Part shown: piece after piece, positions 55,337-63,406 of the stretch | Position numbering within the stretch: position 1 is the stretch's first letter | Layout of the letters: each line of letters starts with the position of its first letter | NCBI GenBank assembly: GCA_902786925.1 | Contig: CADAEK010000008.1 | Span: 24,416 to 88,415 of the forward strand | Direction of reading: 5' to 3' | DNA: 64,000 nt | From: an uncultured Bacteroidales bacterium | GTDB lineage: Bacteria > Bacteroidota > Bacteroidia > Bacteroidales > Bacteroidaceae | Program-made: the position numbers and the translations under genes | The notes under the pieces: generated by a model | Told to the model about the DNA's origin: nothing | Seen by the model: the letters and a program-made list of their open reading frames with translations, nothing else | The model's database searches: none

Positions 55337-56593
55337 TTACTGTTGCATGGATGTGTTATCCGGATCCAGCTGGCTCGCCATATCCGCAGGGTCATTCACG
55401 ATGCAGGCGTCATACAGCGTAAGTACAGACGAAACCATGTGAATAGGCATTCCAGAGAGTTTTTCCCGGATGAAATCCATATTGATAATTCTTTTCACGA
55501 AGCCTGGTATATAAAAGTCGTACCAATGCATGTTGGCATTCACCGATCCGTTCGGCATCGTTTGCAGCTTTGTATAGAAGTTCTTTAACTTGTCATAGTC
55601 AATGAGTTCATCATCAGGGCTGCATGACATATAGAAAGGCAGGCGTGGGTTCCAGCCGTCATAATATCTCTGTGCTGGCGGATCAGGCAAGGGGTCTCCA
55701 GACCTTTTAACGTGGCTTGGCATCACCGGGCCTTCGCCAACGTATGTGGCACGCAGATTGACAAGTTTCTGAAAGTCACTTGTGGCGTCGTTCTCCATAT
55801 ACTGTGCAAATGCTGTGGCGGCAATACATCCGAGCGATGTGCCCCAGTTATTGGAATAGCAATTAGCTGCCGGTGTCACATTGTCCTGTTTCATCACCTC
55901 AAGGGCAGCCAATATGCAGTCGGCCATCTGCAGCGCAGAAAGGTCGCCTTTCGCACTCTCTCTGACCAAGTTTCCAATCTGGCGTCGTGCACCTTGTCCG
56001 TCGGGTTCTATCACGGCAGAATTGTGCATGGCGTGCATAGCCATCAGCGTGACTGAACGAGAGGGCAGCCATGAACTCGAGAAATTTGCCTGATGGTGAT
56101 AAAGCGTAAGCGATTCCACCTTGTGGGGCTTGCCTACGGTGTTGTTAGGGAATATCACACTGGCAATGAGCGTGGTGTCATTGCCGGTTGAGCTGGACAC
56201 GCTCTTGTAGGTGAACACGCGGCGTTGCAGGTTCCATTGGCGCGAACCATCAGAAGCAGTTCCTACAGTCTCCTTAAATACAGCGTCCATCTGTGGGAGG
56301 CGGGTTAGGGCTACCAGTTTCAGAGAAGATTTCAACAGCTTTGCAATGCCGTCTCCAGCATAACTGAGCAACGGCCATTCGCCTATCACCTCTCCAAACT
56401 GGGTTGGTTCATACTCGTTTCTCTCGATGATGTCGCGCAATGTGCGAGTAGAGGCATTGATTGGATGATTCACTTCTGGTGCGGTGCTTGAGTCAGCATC
56501 GTCATTGCTGTCACTGCATGCAGTCAGCAGTCCCATTGATACCCATGCGGCGAGACCGAGTGTAAAGGCTTTTACGTACAAATCCTTTTTCAT
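55337..56593 (-). CDS. Alpha/beta-hydrolase-like lipoprotein, paralogue 4
   Basis: A 418-aa paralogue with lipobox LTAC (Cys26) followed by SDSNDDADSS. It keeps HHQAN, VIEPDGQG, the Ser of YSNN (here preceded by Cys: NCYSNNWG in place of GYSNNWG), GTSLG, the acid motif PDDELI and a C-terminal His in IHMVSS. The Gly-to-Cys change at the tight turn is unusual for a nucleophile elbow and favours the second Ser, in GTSLG, as the catalytic one. Own promoter and terminator. Confidence 0.75.
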   Translation of the reverse strand: MKKDLYVKAFTLGLAAWVSMGLLTACSDSNDDADSSTAPEVNHPINASTRTLRDIIERNEYEPTQFGEVIGEWPLLSYAGDGIAKLLKSSLKLVALTRLPQMDAVFKETVGTASDGSRQWNLQRRVFTYKSVSSSTGNDTTLIASVIFPNNTVGKPHKVESLTLYHHQANFSSSWLPSRSVTLMAMHAMHNSAVIEPDGQGARRQIGNLVRESAKGDLSALQMADCILAALEVMKQDNVTPAANCYSNNWGTSLGCIAATAFAQYMENDATSDFQKLVNLRATYVGEGPVMPSHVKRSGDPLPDPPAQRYYDGWNPRLPFYMSCSPDDELIDYDKLKNFYTKLQTMPNGSVNANMHWYDFYIPGFVKRIINMDFIREKLSGMPIHMVSSVLTLYDACIVNDPADMASQLDPDNTSMQQ

Positions 56594-56682
56594 AGTACTT
56601 GAATGTATGTGTGTTAATATTAAACTCTTGTGGTTTAGATTAAATTAGACTGGATAAGGCTGATTTTTTAGTATTGATTTTA

Positions 56683-56714
56683 CAAAGATAGAACAAAAGG
56701 AGCGTTTGAGCAAC
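56683..56714 (-). promoter_or_regulatory. Promoter of hydrolase paralogue 4
   Basis: Minus-strand GTTG (56711-56714), a 20-nt spacer and TATCTTTG (56683-56690). The -33 box is one base off consensus. Confidence 0.65.
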
Positions 56715-56770
56715 TTTTTTGTCATATTTTTGCAAATAATCTTAAAAAAACACAAAAAAACTCTAAACGG

Positions 56771-56840
56771 AATTAGGAGTGAGGAATTAGGAGTGAGGAA
56801 TTAGGAATTAGGAGTTGTAGTTTAACTGTCAACTGTCAAA
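56771..56840. repeat. Heptad repeat array, composite type
   Basis: Ten in-register units: AATTAGG and AGTGAGG alternating, then AGTTGTA-GTTTAAC-TGTCAAC-TGTCAAA. The same order of words occurs at 11922-11960 and 62370-62439, and inverted at 55036-55246. Confidence 0.9.
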
Positions 56841-56880
56841 TCATCTGTGCAATCTTCCAAGAGCCAAGAATGGCTAATGG

Positions 56881-56995
56881 TTATTCACGAATATTGACGT
56901 TTATATTGACGAGGATTGACGTCAAATAAATCATTGAGAGCCTTTTTCCTTCCACGTCAATCTACGTCAATTCATACGTCAATCTTCGTGAATAA
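56881..56995. repeat. Large imperfect inverted repeat, about 115 bp
   Basis: The outer 20-bp arms TTATTCACGAATATTGACGT (56881-56900) and 56976-56995 pair at 19 of 20 positions. Inside, several ATTGACG words on the left face CGTCAAT words on the right. It would form a long cruciform or RNA hairpin. Confidence 0.8.
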
Positions 56996-57004
56996 ATACA
57001 ACCA

Positions 57005-57265
57005 CAGAGCCAAGAATGGCTCTCCTTATTTCTGGGCTTTGCCCCATATAGGCTAACATAAGGTCAAGAATTAGAGAATTAGAGAATTTGTCTTAAAAAC
57101 ATCCGTGTTCGCAAAAGTAAATTCTCCAATTCTCAAATTCTTGATATAATCTGAGACAGTGATTTATCTGTGTGACCTAAATACACACTGCGCCAGCCAG
57201 AGCCATCTATGGCTCTCCCATTTCTGGGCTTTGCCCCAAGATTTTCATAGATTTTTGAAAGATTT
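57005..57265 (+). repeat. Interspersed GGGCTTTGCCCC element, copies C and D
   Basis: Copy C: hairpin AGAGCCA-N4-TGGCTCT at 57005-57022 and core at 57030-57046. Copy D: AGAGCCA-N4-TGGCTCT at 57199-57216, core at 57221-57237 and tail GATTTCTTGCGAAGCAA ending near 57280. Between them lies AT-rich spacer without a gene; the minus-strand frame at 57133-57351 is repeat-derived. Confidence 0.75.
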
Positions 57266-57301
57266 CTTGCGAAGCAATAAGCCCCGCGCCAGTCCTCAAC
57301 A

Positions 57302-57422
57302 GCTTCACATTCGTCTTGCGCGTAGCGCTTAACTTCTCTTTTAACTCCCATTTTAACTTCCCCTTTAACTCCTAACTCCTCATTCCTAACTCCTCATTCC
57401 TCACTCCTAATTCCTAATTCCT
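57302..57422. repeat. Dispersed 36-bp word followed by heptads
   Basis: 57302-57337 is identical to 11963-11998. It is followed by TTAACTTC-like words and eight in-register heptads of the AACTCCT/CATTCCT/AATTCCT type (57367-57422). Confidence 0.9.
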
Positions 57423-57504
57423 ACGTAAATATAATAATGTGTAATACACAAAAGTGCGCTTGCCATTGAATTCCATCTTGCAGCACAAATAAAAGCCGTT
57501 TTAT

Positions 57505-57535
57505 TTTGTATTGTACGCACTTACCCGTAACTTTG
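57505..57535 (+). promoter_or_regulatory. Promoter of the small secreted protein gene
   Basis: TTTG (57505-57508), a 19-nt spacer and TAACTTTG (57528-57535). The predicted start near 57541 falls after an upstream in-frame ATG (57511), which fixes the true start at 57562. Confidence 0.82.
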
Positions 57536-57561
57536 TCCCATCAATCAAAAGAAGAACAAAA

Positions 57562-57969
57562 ATGAAGAGACTTCTATTGACACTCGCAGTGGTGCTGACT
57601 GCTGCAACAGGCTGGGCACAAGACGCCTTCAAAGGCACGTGGCGTTGCGAGGCATTGCAGGCCACCATGCTCATCAATCTGACGGAAAAGAACATCACGC
57701 TGAAAGACTTTGAGGGAGAACAGACCTATGGATACCTGAAAGGAGAACTCAACGGCACATGGGTGATTCTCAAAGTGAAGGAGTTGAAGGACAAGAAAGC
57801 GCTCGTTAGGATGGTCAGCGACATCGGCTATGACGCGCAGGATGTGGAGTTCCGCCTTCTCGACGATGGTACGATAGAAATGCGCCTTGTAGGTGATCCT
57901 ATCATGAAGACCATCGCAAATCGAAAGTATGTGAAGATGCCGAAAGTGGTAGTGTTCAAGAAAGATTGA
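57562..57969 (+). CDS. Small secreted protein of unknown function
   Basis: A 135-aa protein with a clear signal peptide (KRLLLTLAVVLTAATGWAQ, cut near residue 20). The mature part (GTWRCEALQATMLINLTEKNI, GYLKGELNGTWVILKV, VEFRLLDDGTIEMRL) looks like a small beta-rich, lipocalin-like domain. I do not recognise a named family. It precedes the pcrA-like gene by 30 bp and probably shares its transcript. Confidence 0.65.
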   Translation: MKRLLLTLAVVLTAATGWAQDAFKGTWRCEALQATMLINLTEKNITLKDFEGEQTYGYLKGELNGTWVILKVKELKDKKALVRMVSDIGYDAQDVEFRLLDDGTIEMRLVGDPIMKTIANRKYVKMPKVVVFKKD

Positions 57970-57999
57970 AAAGCCTAAAGCAGAAAAAACACACAAGTA

Positions 58000-60351
58000 T
58001 TGGAAAACTATTTAGACACCTTTAATCCCCCACAGCGAGCAGCTGTGGAATATTGCGATGGCCCCTCACTCGTCATCGCAGGAGCCGGTTCAGGAAAGAC
58101 CCGCGTGCTCACCTATAAGATTGCATACCTCATGGAACATGGCTACCAGCCTTGGTCCATCCTTGCATTGACCTTCACCAACAAGGCGGCAGGCGAAATG
58201 AAAGACCGCATTGCACGCATTGTAGGTGAGGACTATGCTCGAATGTTGTGGATGGGCACCTTCCACAGCATCTTCCTGCGCATCCTCCGCCAGGAACATG
58301 AGAAGATAGGCTTTTCCGGCAATTTTACCATCTACGACGCTGCTGACAGCAAGAGCCTCGTCAAGACCATCATCAAAGAGATGGAGCTTGATGATAAGGC
58401 CTATAGGCCCGGCAACGTGCTGGGCGCCATTTCCAATGCCAAGAACCAGCTTGTCACAGCCGAGCAGTATGTGGCTAACCCCGCCAACCGTCAGGGCGAT
58501 GCCCGTCGCAACATGTCTGCCCTCGGGCAAATCTTTCTGCGCTACTGCAATCGCTGCCGTCAGAGTGACGCGATGGACTTCGACGACATTCTCCTCTACA
58601 CCTATCTCCTCTTTGAACAGCACCCCGATGTGCTTGCCAAGTGGGAGCAGCGTTTCCGTTATGTGCTGGTAGATGAGTATCAAGACACCAACTTTGCGCA
58701 GCACCGCATCGTGTGGCAACTCACTCGCCAGCACCAGCACGTCTGTGTCGTAGGCGATGATGCTCAGAGCATTTATAGTTTCCGTGGAGCAAATATCGAC
58801 AACATACTCACCTTTCAGCAGATATACAACGGAGCAAAGCTTTTCAAACTGGAGCAAAACTATCGCTCCACACAGAACATCGTCGAGGCTGCTAATAGTC
58901 TCATCAAGAAGAACAGCAGGCAGATCAAGAAGGACGTGTTCTCCGAAAATGCCAGAGGTGAAAAGCTCCATGTGCTCGACACCCACTCCGATATTGAAGA
59001 GGCCAAGATGGTGGCCAATGCCATTCGTGCCATCAAGCGCAGAGAAGGCTGCGAGTATTCCGACTTTGCCATCCTCTATCGCACCAATGCCCAGAGCCGT
59101 GTCTTCGAGGATACCCTTCGCAAAGAGGCCATGCCATACCGCATCTACGGCGGTCTGTCGTTCTATCAGCGCAAGGAAATCAAAGACATCCTCGCATACT
59201 TCCGTCTGGCTGTGAATCCCAACGATGAAGAGGCCTTCAAGCGCATCATCAACTATCCCGCTCGAGGTATTGGACAGACCACCGTTTCGAAGATTCTCGC
59301 TTCTGCCAACACCCACAGCGTCAGTCTCTGGAACGTCATCAACCATCCTTCAGAATATGGATTGGGAGTGAACAACGGCACACTCGTCAAACTCTCCATG
59401 TTCAAGCAACTCATTGATTCCTTCATCGAGCAGGCACGCACACTCCCAGCCAATCAGATAGGTGCCCTCATCGTCAAGCAGAGCGGCATCAGCGCCGATA
59501 TCTATCAGGATACCACTCCCGAGAACCTCTCTCGTCAGGAGAATGTGGAAGAGCTCATCAATGGTATGCAGGACTTCTGCGATATGCGCATGGAAGAAGG
59601 CAACGAAAACATATCCCTGAGCGACTACCTCTCCGAAGTGTCTCTGATGAGCGATTTGGACAGCGACAAGGGTGGGGACGAGCACAAAATCACGCTTATG
59701 ACCATCCACTCTGCCAAAGGACTGGAATTTAATACCGTCTTCGTCGTGGGCCTTGAAGAAGGACTTTTCCCCAGCGATATGGTGTCTGGCAATCCGCGTG
59801 AGATGGAAGAAGAGCGCCGCCTCTTCTATGTGGCCATCACTCGTGCAAAGACCCACTGCTACCTCTCCTATGCCCAATGCCGTTTCCGTTTCGGACAGAT
59901 GGAGTTCTCCTCTCCCAGCCGTTTTCTCAAGGACATAGACCCCAAATATCTGGACCGTCAGCAAACTATGTTCTCCGCTCATCGAAGCATGGACGACGAT
60001 GTGCAGTTGCCTTGGGCACGAAAGAGCAGTTCCTTTGGCAGCACTTCAAGACCAGAGGCACAGCGCCCCTTCCGTCCTTTTGTGCCATCTGCCACTCCGT
60101 CTGCACGTCCTATGTCTGCTCCTCGTCCTTCTGCACCCATCTCTCAGGCATCTCGCACACCGCAGAGTGCCCCGTCTCCAAGCGCAGCAAGACTCAGCGA
60201 AGGTTCCCTGATCATTCACAATCGTTTCGGTCGTGGTCAAGTCCTCCGTGTCGAAGGCACAGGCGACAACACCAAAGCCACGGTGCAGTTCGAGAATGTG
60301 GGCACCAAGCAGTTGCTGCTCAAGTTTGCCAAGTTTGAAGTGATTGGGTAA
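58000..60351 (+). CDS. UvrD/PcrA-type DNA helicase
   Basis: A 783-aa SF1A 3'-5' helicase. Motifs in order: Q-motif FNPPQRAAV (8-16), Walker A GAGSGKT (28-34), LALTFTNKAAGEMKDRI, VDEYQDTN, GDDAQSIYSFRGA, NYRST, TIHSAKGLEF and VAITRAK. A Ser/Pro/Arg linker (about 680-735) leads to a C-terminal Tudor-like domain (IHNRFGRGQVLRVEG) seen in PcrA, which contacts RNA polymerase. No ATG gives the conserved N-terminus; the upstream frame is closed by a TAA at 57976, so the start is TTG at 58000. Confidence 0.93.
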   Translation: MENYLDTFNPPQRAAVEYCDGPSLVIAGAGSGKTRVLTYKIAYLMEHGYQPWSILALTFTNKAAGEMKDRIARIVGEDYARMLWMGTFHSIFLRILRQEHEKIGFSGNFTIYDAADSKSLVKTIIKEMELDDKAYRPGNVLGAISNAKNQLVTAEQYVANPANRQGDARRNMSALGQIFLRYCNRCRQSDAMDFDDILLYTYLLFEQHPDVLAKWEQRFRYVLVDEYQDTNFAQHRIVWQLTRQHQHVCVVGDDAQSIYSFRGANIDNILTFQQIYNGAKLFKLEQNYRSTQNIVEAANSLIKKNSRQIKKDVFSENARGEKLHVLDTHSDIEEAKMVANAIRAIKRREGCEYSDFAILYRTNAQSRVFEDTLRKEAMPYRIYGGLSFYQRKEIKDILAYFRLAVNPNDEEAFKRIINYPARGIGQTTVSKILASANTHSVSLWNVINHPSEYGLGVNNGTLVKLSMFKQLIDSFIEQARTLPANQIGALIVKQSGISADIYQDTTPENLSRQENVEELINGMQDFCDMRMEEGNENISLSDYLSEVSLMSDLDSDKGGDEHKITLMTIHSAKGLEFNTVFVVGLEEGLFPSDMVSGNPREMEEERRLFYVAITRAKTHCYLSYAQCRFRFGQMEFSSPSRFLKDIDPKYLDRQQTMFSAHRSMDDDVQLPWARKSSSFGSTSRPEAQRPFRPFVPSATPSARPMSAPRPSAPISQASRTPQSAPSPSAARLSEGSLIIHNRFGRGQVLRVEGTGDNTKATVQFENVGTKQLLLKFAKFEVIG

Positions 60352-60505
60352 ACACGCCCACATGGCCCCTTATGAGCCTCCTTGCAAGACTGCAAGGGGG
60401 GGGACTCAATGTCTAAAGTCGAAGGTATAGAGTGCTCCTTTTTGAGGATGAATTGTTCACTATCAAGGATTTGTTCATGGCAAAACAAAAAAAGTCCTTG
60501 CTCTT

Positions 60506-60538
60506 TTTGAGGGAGTCAATCTTTTTTCCCTACTTTTG
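60506..60538 (+). promoter_or_regulatory. Promoter of the barrel protein gene
   Basis: TTTG (60506-60509), a 21-nt spacer and TACTTTTG (60531-60538), about 70 bp before the ATG at 60608. Confidence 0.75.
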
Positions 60539-60607
60539 TATATCAAGATGCGGCTAGCATATATGCAGCCCATCCCCTTTTGACCTTCGACTTTAAAAGA
60601 CATTATA

Positions 60608-62353
60608 ATGAAAACAGGCACATCGCTGAATCGCTTCATACAGCATCTCTTTATGTGTCTTCTGTGTTTGAACGGACTCACTGCACAAGCCGACGGCAAC
60701 ATCATCACTCACACAGGCGACAGATACATCATTCATGTGGACAAGATGAATCCCGACAGCGAGATGACCCTCATGGATGTCCTCCACACCTGTCCCGAGT
60801 TTCTTTCTCTCGATGGCAAGACCATCAGCTCACAGTATTCATTCCGAATCGACAACATCGAGATATTCCTCGATCGCGAGACCTTCCTCACGCATCTCAA
60901 AGCCTGCGAGATAGAGAGCATCCAGATATGCCCCCACGCCCCTGTGGCAAAGGCTGTAGATGGCACAAGAGGCGTGATAGACATCTATTACCGCCGCGAC
61001 GCCAAGACCGATGGCAAAGTGGCCCTTTCAGGCAGCACCTATGGTAATGGCAAAGTCTATGCCGACATCATCAGCAACACCGAGAAGCTCACCGTGCGAG
61101 GCTATGCTCTGGCACGCACCTCCTACGGCAAAGCCTATCCCACCGACATCTCTCGCATCACCGACCGCGCTTTCATCGAGAACTTACACCTCAGCATGGA
61201 TTGGAAACTGAGCGACAACGACAATCTCATCCTCAAAGCCACCCAAGGGTATGACGACACCAAGCAGAAACTCTTCAACCCCGACCTCATCGGAACCATC
61301 CCCAACTATTTCCGCACCTATGCCCTCATCCTGTCCTATGTCCACACCTTCAAGAACAAGGCCATTCTCTTCGCAGAGACAGGAGACTACAGTTGGATAT
61401 CCAGTGGCAGCGAAAAGAAATACGACACCTACCCATACCTCTATCTGGAGTTCAACACACCGCTTTTCACGCCCGACCTTTGGCTGATGGTGGGCAGCGA
61501 GATGGACTATGAGAACATCCGAAACGACCATCGCAACCGCCAACAGACCTTGCTCACCGACCTCTATGCGCAACTCGACTACGCTCATGGCCCTTGGCTT
61601 ATCACCCTTGGTGACCGCTACCGCATGATGAACTACTGGAACCGCCAGTATGACTCGCCCGACCGTAGTCTGTGGAGCCATCAGCGCAACAATCACCAAT
61701 ACATCGCCAGTGTGGGCTACAAGGCTCGCCGCCACTTCTTTCAGGCACTCTTCACCCGTCGCTTCCACATGCCCATGATGGACGATTTCCTCGCCGACGA
61801 GACCGCGCCTGCCACCTCGCTGAGATACTCCTCAAAAGCCAGTTGCACCCACCTCATCCATCAGGGTTTGCTCCGCTACACCTATCAGCAGAACAACCTC
61901 GTTCTCCACAGCAGCATCGAGAACAACTGGTATCGGCATCTTCCGGGACAAGACCTCACCCAGTTTGGTCTTCGTAACTCCCTCTATTGGAAAACCCCTG
62001 CCTTCGACCTCACCATCGGAGCCAACTACTACCATCAGCACCAGCGTGCAGGCGCAGGAATTCCCTCCGACAACGACAACTTCTTCACCCTCAAGGCAGC
62101 CCCCGTCCTCCGCTTGCCCTATGGCCTCCGCCTCTCCTCCGTACTGCTCTACAGCAGTCGCCGCGACATCGAGCAGCGCCATGCCCATCTCTATGCCACC
62201 GTCAAGGGCCACAAGCAGATAGGGGAGAAGTGCTCCCTCTTCGCCGAGTACCACGACCTTGGAGGCTACACCACCGCAGAATGGTCCCAACTCCCAGGCC
62301 TCTATCAGAACCGCGCCCTCACCATCGGTGCCACCTTCTATCCCTTTCGATAG
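60608..62353 (+). CDS. TonB-receptor-like outer-membrane barrel protein
   Basis: A 581-aa protein with a signal peptide (about 1-29, TAQADG). A reduced plug-like part follows (about 45-135: LMDVLHTCPEFLSLDGK, FRIDNIEIFLDRETFL, and VDGTRGVIDIYYRR in place of the usual GaINIv ending), then a barrel of amphipathic strands ending in FYPFR with a C-terminal aromatic cluster. It has no carboxypeptidase-like N-domain and no evident TonB box, so energy coupling is uncertain. No partner lipoprotein is adjacent. Start chosen at MKTGTSLNRF; an upstream ORF in another frame is ignored. Confidence 0.7.
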   Translation: MKTGTSLNRFIQHLFMCLLCLNGLTAQADGNIITHTGDRYIIHVDKMNPDSEMTLMDVLHTCPEFLSLDGKTISSQYSFRIDNIEIFLDRETFLTHLKACEIESIQICPHAPVAKAVDGTRGVIDIYYRRDAKTDGKVALSGSTYGNGKVYADIISNTEKLTVRGYALARTSYGKAYPTDISRITDRAFIENLHLSMDWKLSDNDNLILKATQGYDDTKQKLFNPDLIGTIPNYFRTYALILSYVHTFKNKAILFAETGDYSWISSGSEKKYDTYPYLYLEFNTPLFTPDLWLMVGSEMDYENIRNDHRNRQQTLLTDLYAQLDYAHGPWLITLGDRYRMMNYWNRQYDSPDRSLWSHQRNNHQYIASVGYKARRHFFQALFTRRFHMPMMDDFLADETAPATSLRYSSKASCTHLIHQGLLRYTYQQNNLVLHSSIENNWYRHLPGQDLTQFGLRNSLYWKTPAFDLTIGANYYHQHQRAGAGIPSDNDNFFTLKAAPVLRLPYGLRLSSVLLYSSRRDIEQRHAHLYATVKGHKQIGEKCSLFAEYHDLGGYTTAEWSQLPGLYQNRALTIGATFYPFR

Positions 62354-62369
62354 TTAAAGACCCCCTAGG

Positions 62370-62439
62370 AATTAGGAATTAGGAGTTAGGAATTAGGAAT
62401 TAGGAATTAGGAGTTGTAGTTCAACTGTCAACTGTCAAC
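62370..62439. repeat. Heptad repeat array, composite type
   Basis: Ten in-register units: AATTAGG (with one AGTTAGG), then AGTTGTA-GTTCAAC-TGTCAAC-TGTCAAC. Same word order as 56771-56840 and 11922-11960. Confidence 0.92.
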
Positions 62440-62609
62440 GTTTGTAGCAGCGAGAGCAGAGTCAAGTGTACTTGAACTATGCCGAGTCGCGCCCAAACCT
62501 CAGCGAAGCTAATTGTCATCTGTGCAATCTTCCAAGAGCCATCCGAGGCTCTAAAAAATCTGAGTGATCTGTGCTATCTGTGTGAGATTAAAAGAACACC
62601 GCGCAAGCC

Positions 62610-62693
62610 AGAGCCATTTATGGCTCTCCCATTTCTGGGCTTTGCCCCAAGATTTAAATTAATTTGTTTGATTTCTTGCGAAGCAACAAAACA
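62610..62693 (+). repeat. Interspersed GGGCTTTGCCCC element, copy E
   Basis: Hairpin AGAGCCA-N4-TGGCTCT (62610-62627), core TTTCTGGGCTTTGCCCC (62632-62648) and tail GATTTCTTGCGAAGCAA (62670-62686). The most complete copy, matching copy D in architecture. Confidence 0.8.
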
Positions 62694-62757
62694 AACACCG
62701 CGCCAGCCCAACTCTCAACTGTCAACTGTCAACTGTCAACTGTCAACTGTCAACTCT

Positions 62758-62942
62758 CACCAGGCTCGAACCTCTGGAAAAATATAATTAACGAAAAATT
62801 AATGTTCCAATTAATGGCAAATTAATGTTGAATAAACATATAATTATCATCTAATCACTCCATATAATTAATCATTAAAATTTATGTTGAACCTTTCACT
62901 ATTGAGTTGCTGACCGAGTATGACAAGAAAGACTTCAGACCT
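62758..62942 (-). repeat. Long dispersed repeat block, copy 2 (inverted)
   Basis: Reverse complement of the block at 52905-53070. 62816-62900 is 85 bp identical to 52938-53022, and the outer 20-bp word at 62758-62777 is shared. About 10 bp are inserted between the two conserved parts compared with copy 1. Heptad arrays flank it on both sides (62713-62760 and 62931-63011). Confidence 0.92.
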
Positions 62943-63011
62943 CAGACTTCAGACATTAGTCATTTGACTTATGACATTAAACATTAGCCCTCAGACCTCT
63001 CAACTCTCAAC
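62931..63011. repeat. Heptad repeat array
   Basis: About eleven units of the GACTTCA/GACATTA type with drift to GCCCTCA-GACCTCT-CAACTCT. Corresponds, inverted, to the right half of the array at 52730-52908. Confidence 0.88.
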
Positions 63012-63067
63012 CGCCAGCCAAGCCGCGCAGAGGCTTATCTCCTTCCCTTTAGGGGAGGTCGGGAGAG

Positions 63068-63214
63068 GCTCATTTCTGGGCTTTGCCCCAAGATTTTTTT
63101 AATAGATTTTGATAGATTTCTATCCGAAGGATATAAAAGAGATAGCCGCAGCAGGCGGCTCTTGGGGTGTTTTTATTGCTTCGCAAGAACCTTTAGCTCG
63201 ACGAAGTCAAATCA
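63068..63214 (+). repeat. Interspersed GGGCTTTGCCCC element, copy F, and inverted 38-bp word
   Basis: Core TTTCTGGGCTTTGCCCC near 63073-63089, then AT-rich spacer and a roughly 38-bp word (63174-63212) that is the near-exact reverse complement of 53219-53256. Confidence 0.75.
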
Positions 63215-63331
63215 CTCAAAAAAATGAAAATCTATGGGCAGAGCCTAGAAATGCAATGCGCTGACAGAATCATTGTATCGCGCGTAATTTGAACAAATTT
63301 TATCTTAATTCATAATTATGTGGCACCAAAA

Positions 63332-63364
63332 TTTCGTTAATTGTGTTTTTTTTGAGTACCTTTG
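63332..63364 (+). promoter_or_regulatory. Promoter of hydrolase paralogue 5
   Basis: An exact TACCTTTG -7 box at 63357-63364 with a weaker TTTC (63332-63335) 21 nt upstream. The leader to the ATG at 63576 is about 205 nt. Confidence 0.6.
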
Positions 63365-63406
63365 CAAGTGACATAACATCTTTGCAAGACATAAGCTCAA
63401 TTGCCT

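Larger units (their letters stand above)
62354..63331. other. About 1 kb repeat-mosaic intergenic region
   Basis: No credible gene. It contains heptad array 62370-62439, the 29-bp word shared with 9501-9529 (62438-62466), the word shared with 56841-56866 (62517-62542), element copies E and F, heptads 62713-62760 and 62931-63011, and the long dispersed block copy 2. The frame 62479-62787 is built from these words and was not accepted. Confidence 0.8.

Noticed and set aside
58090..59346. A 418-codon open frame on the minus strand
   Set aside because: It lies fully inside the helicase gene, whose motifs are complete; the antisense frame has no recognisable domain.
60382..60404. CCTTGCA-AGAC-TGCAAGG hairpin after the helicase gene as a terminator
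   Set aside because: A short stem followed by G-residues and no U-tract; it may contribute but is not convincing.
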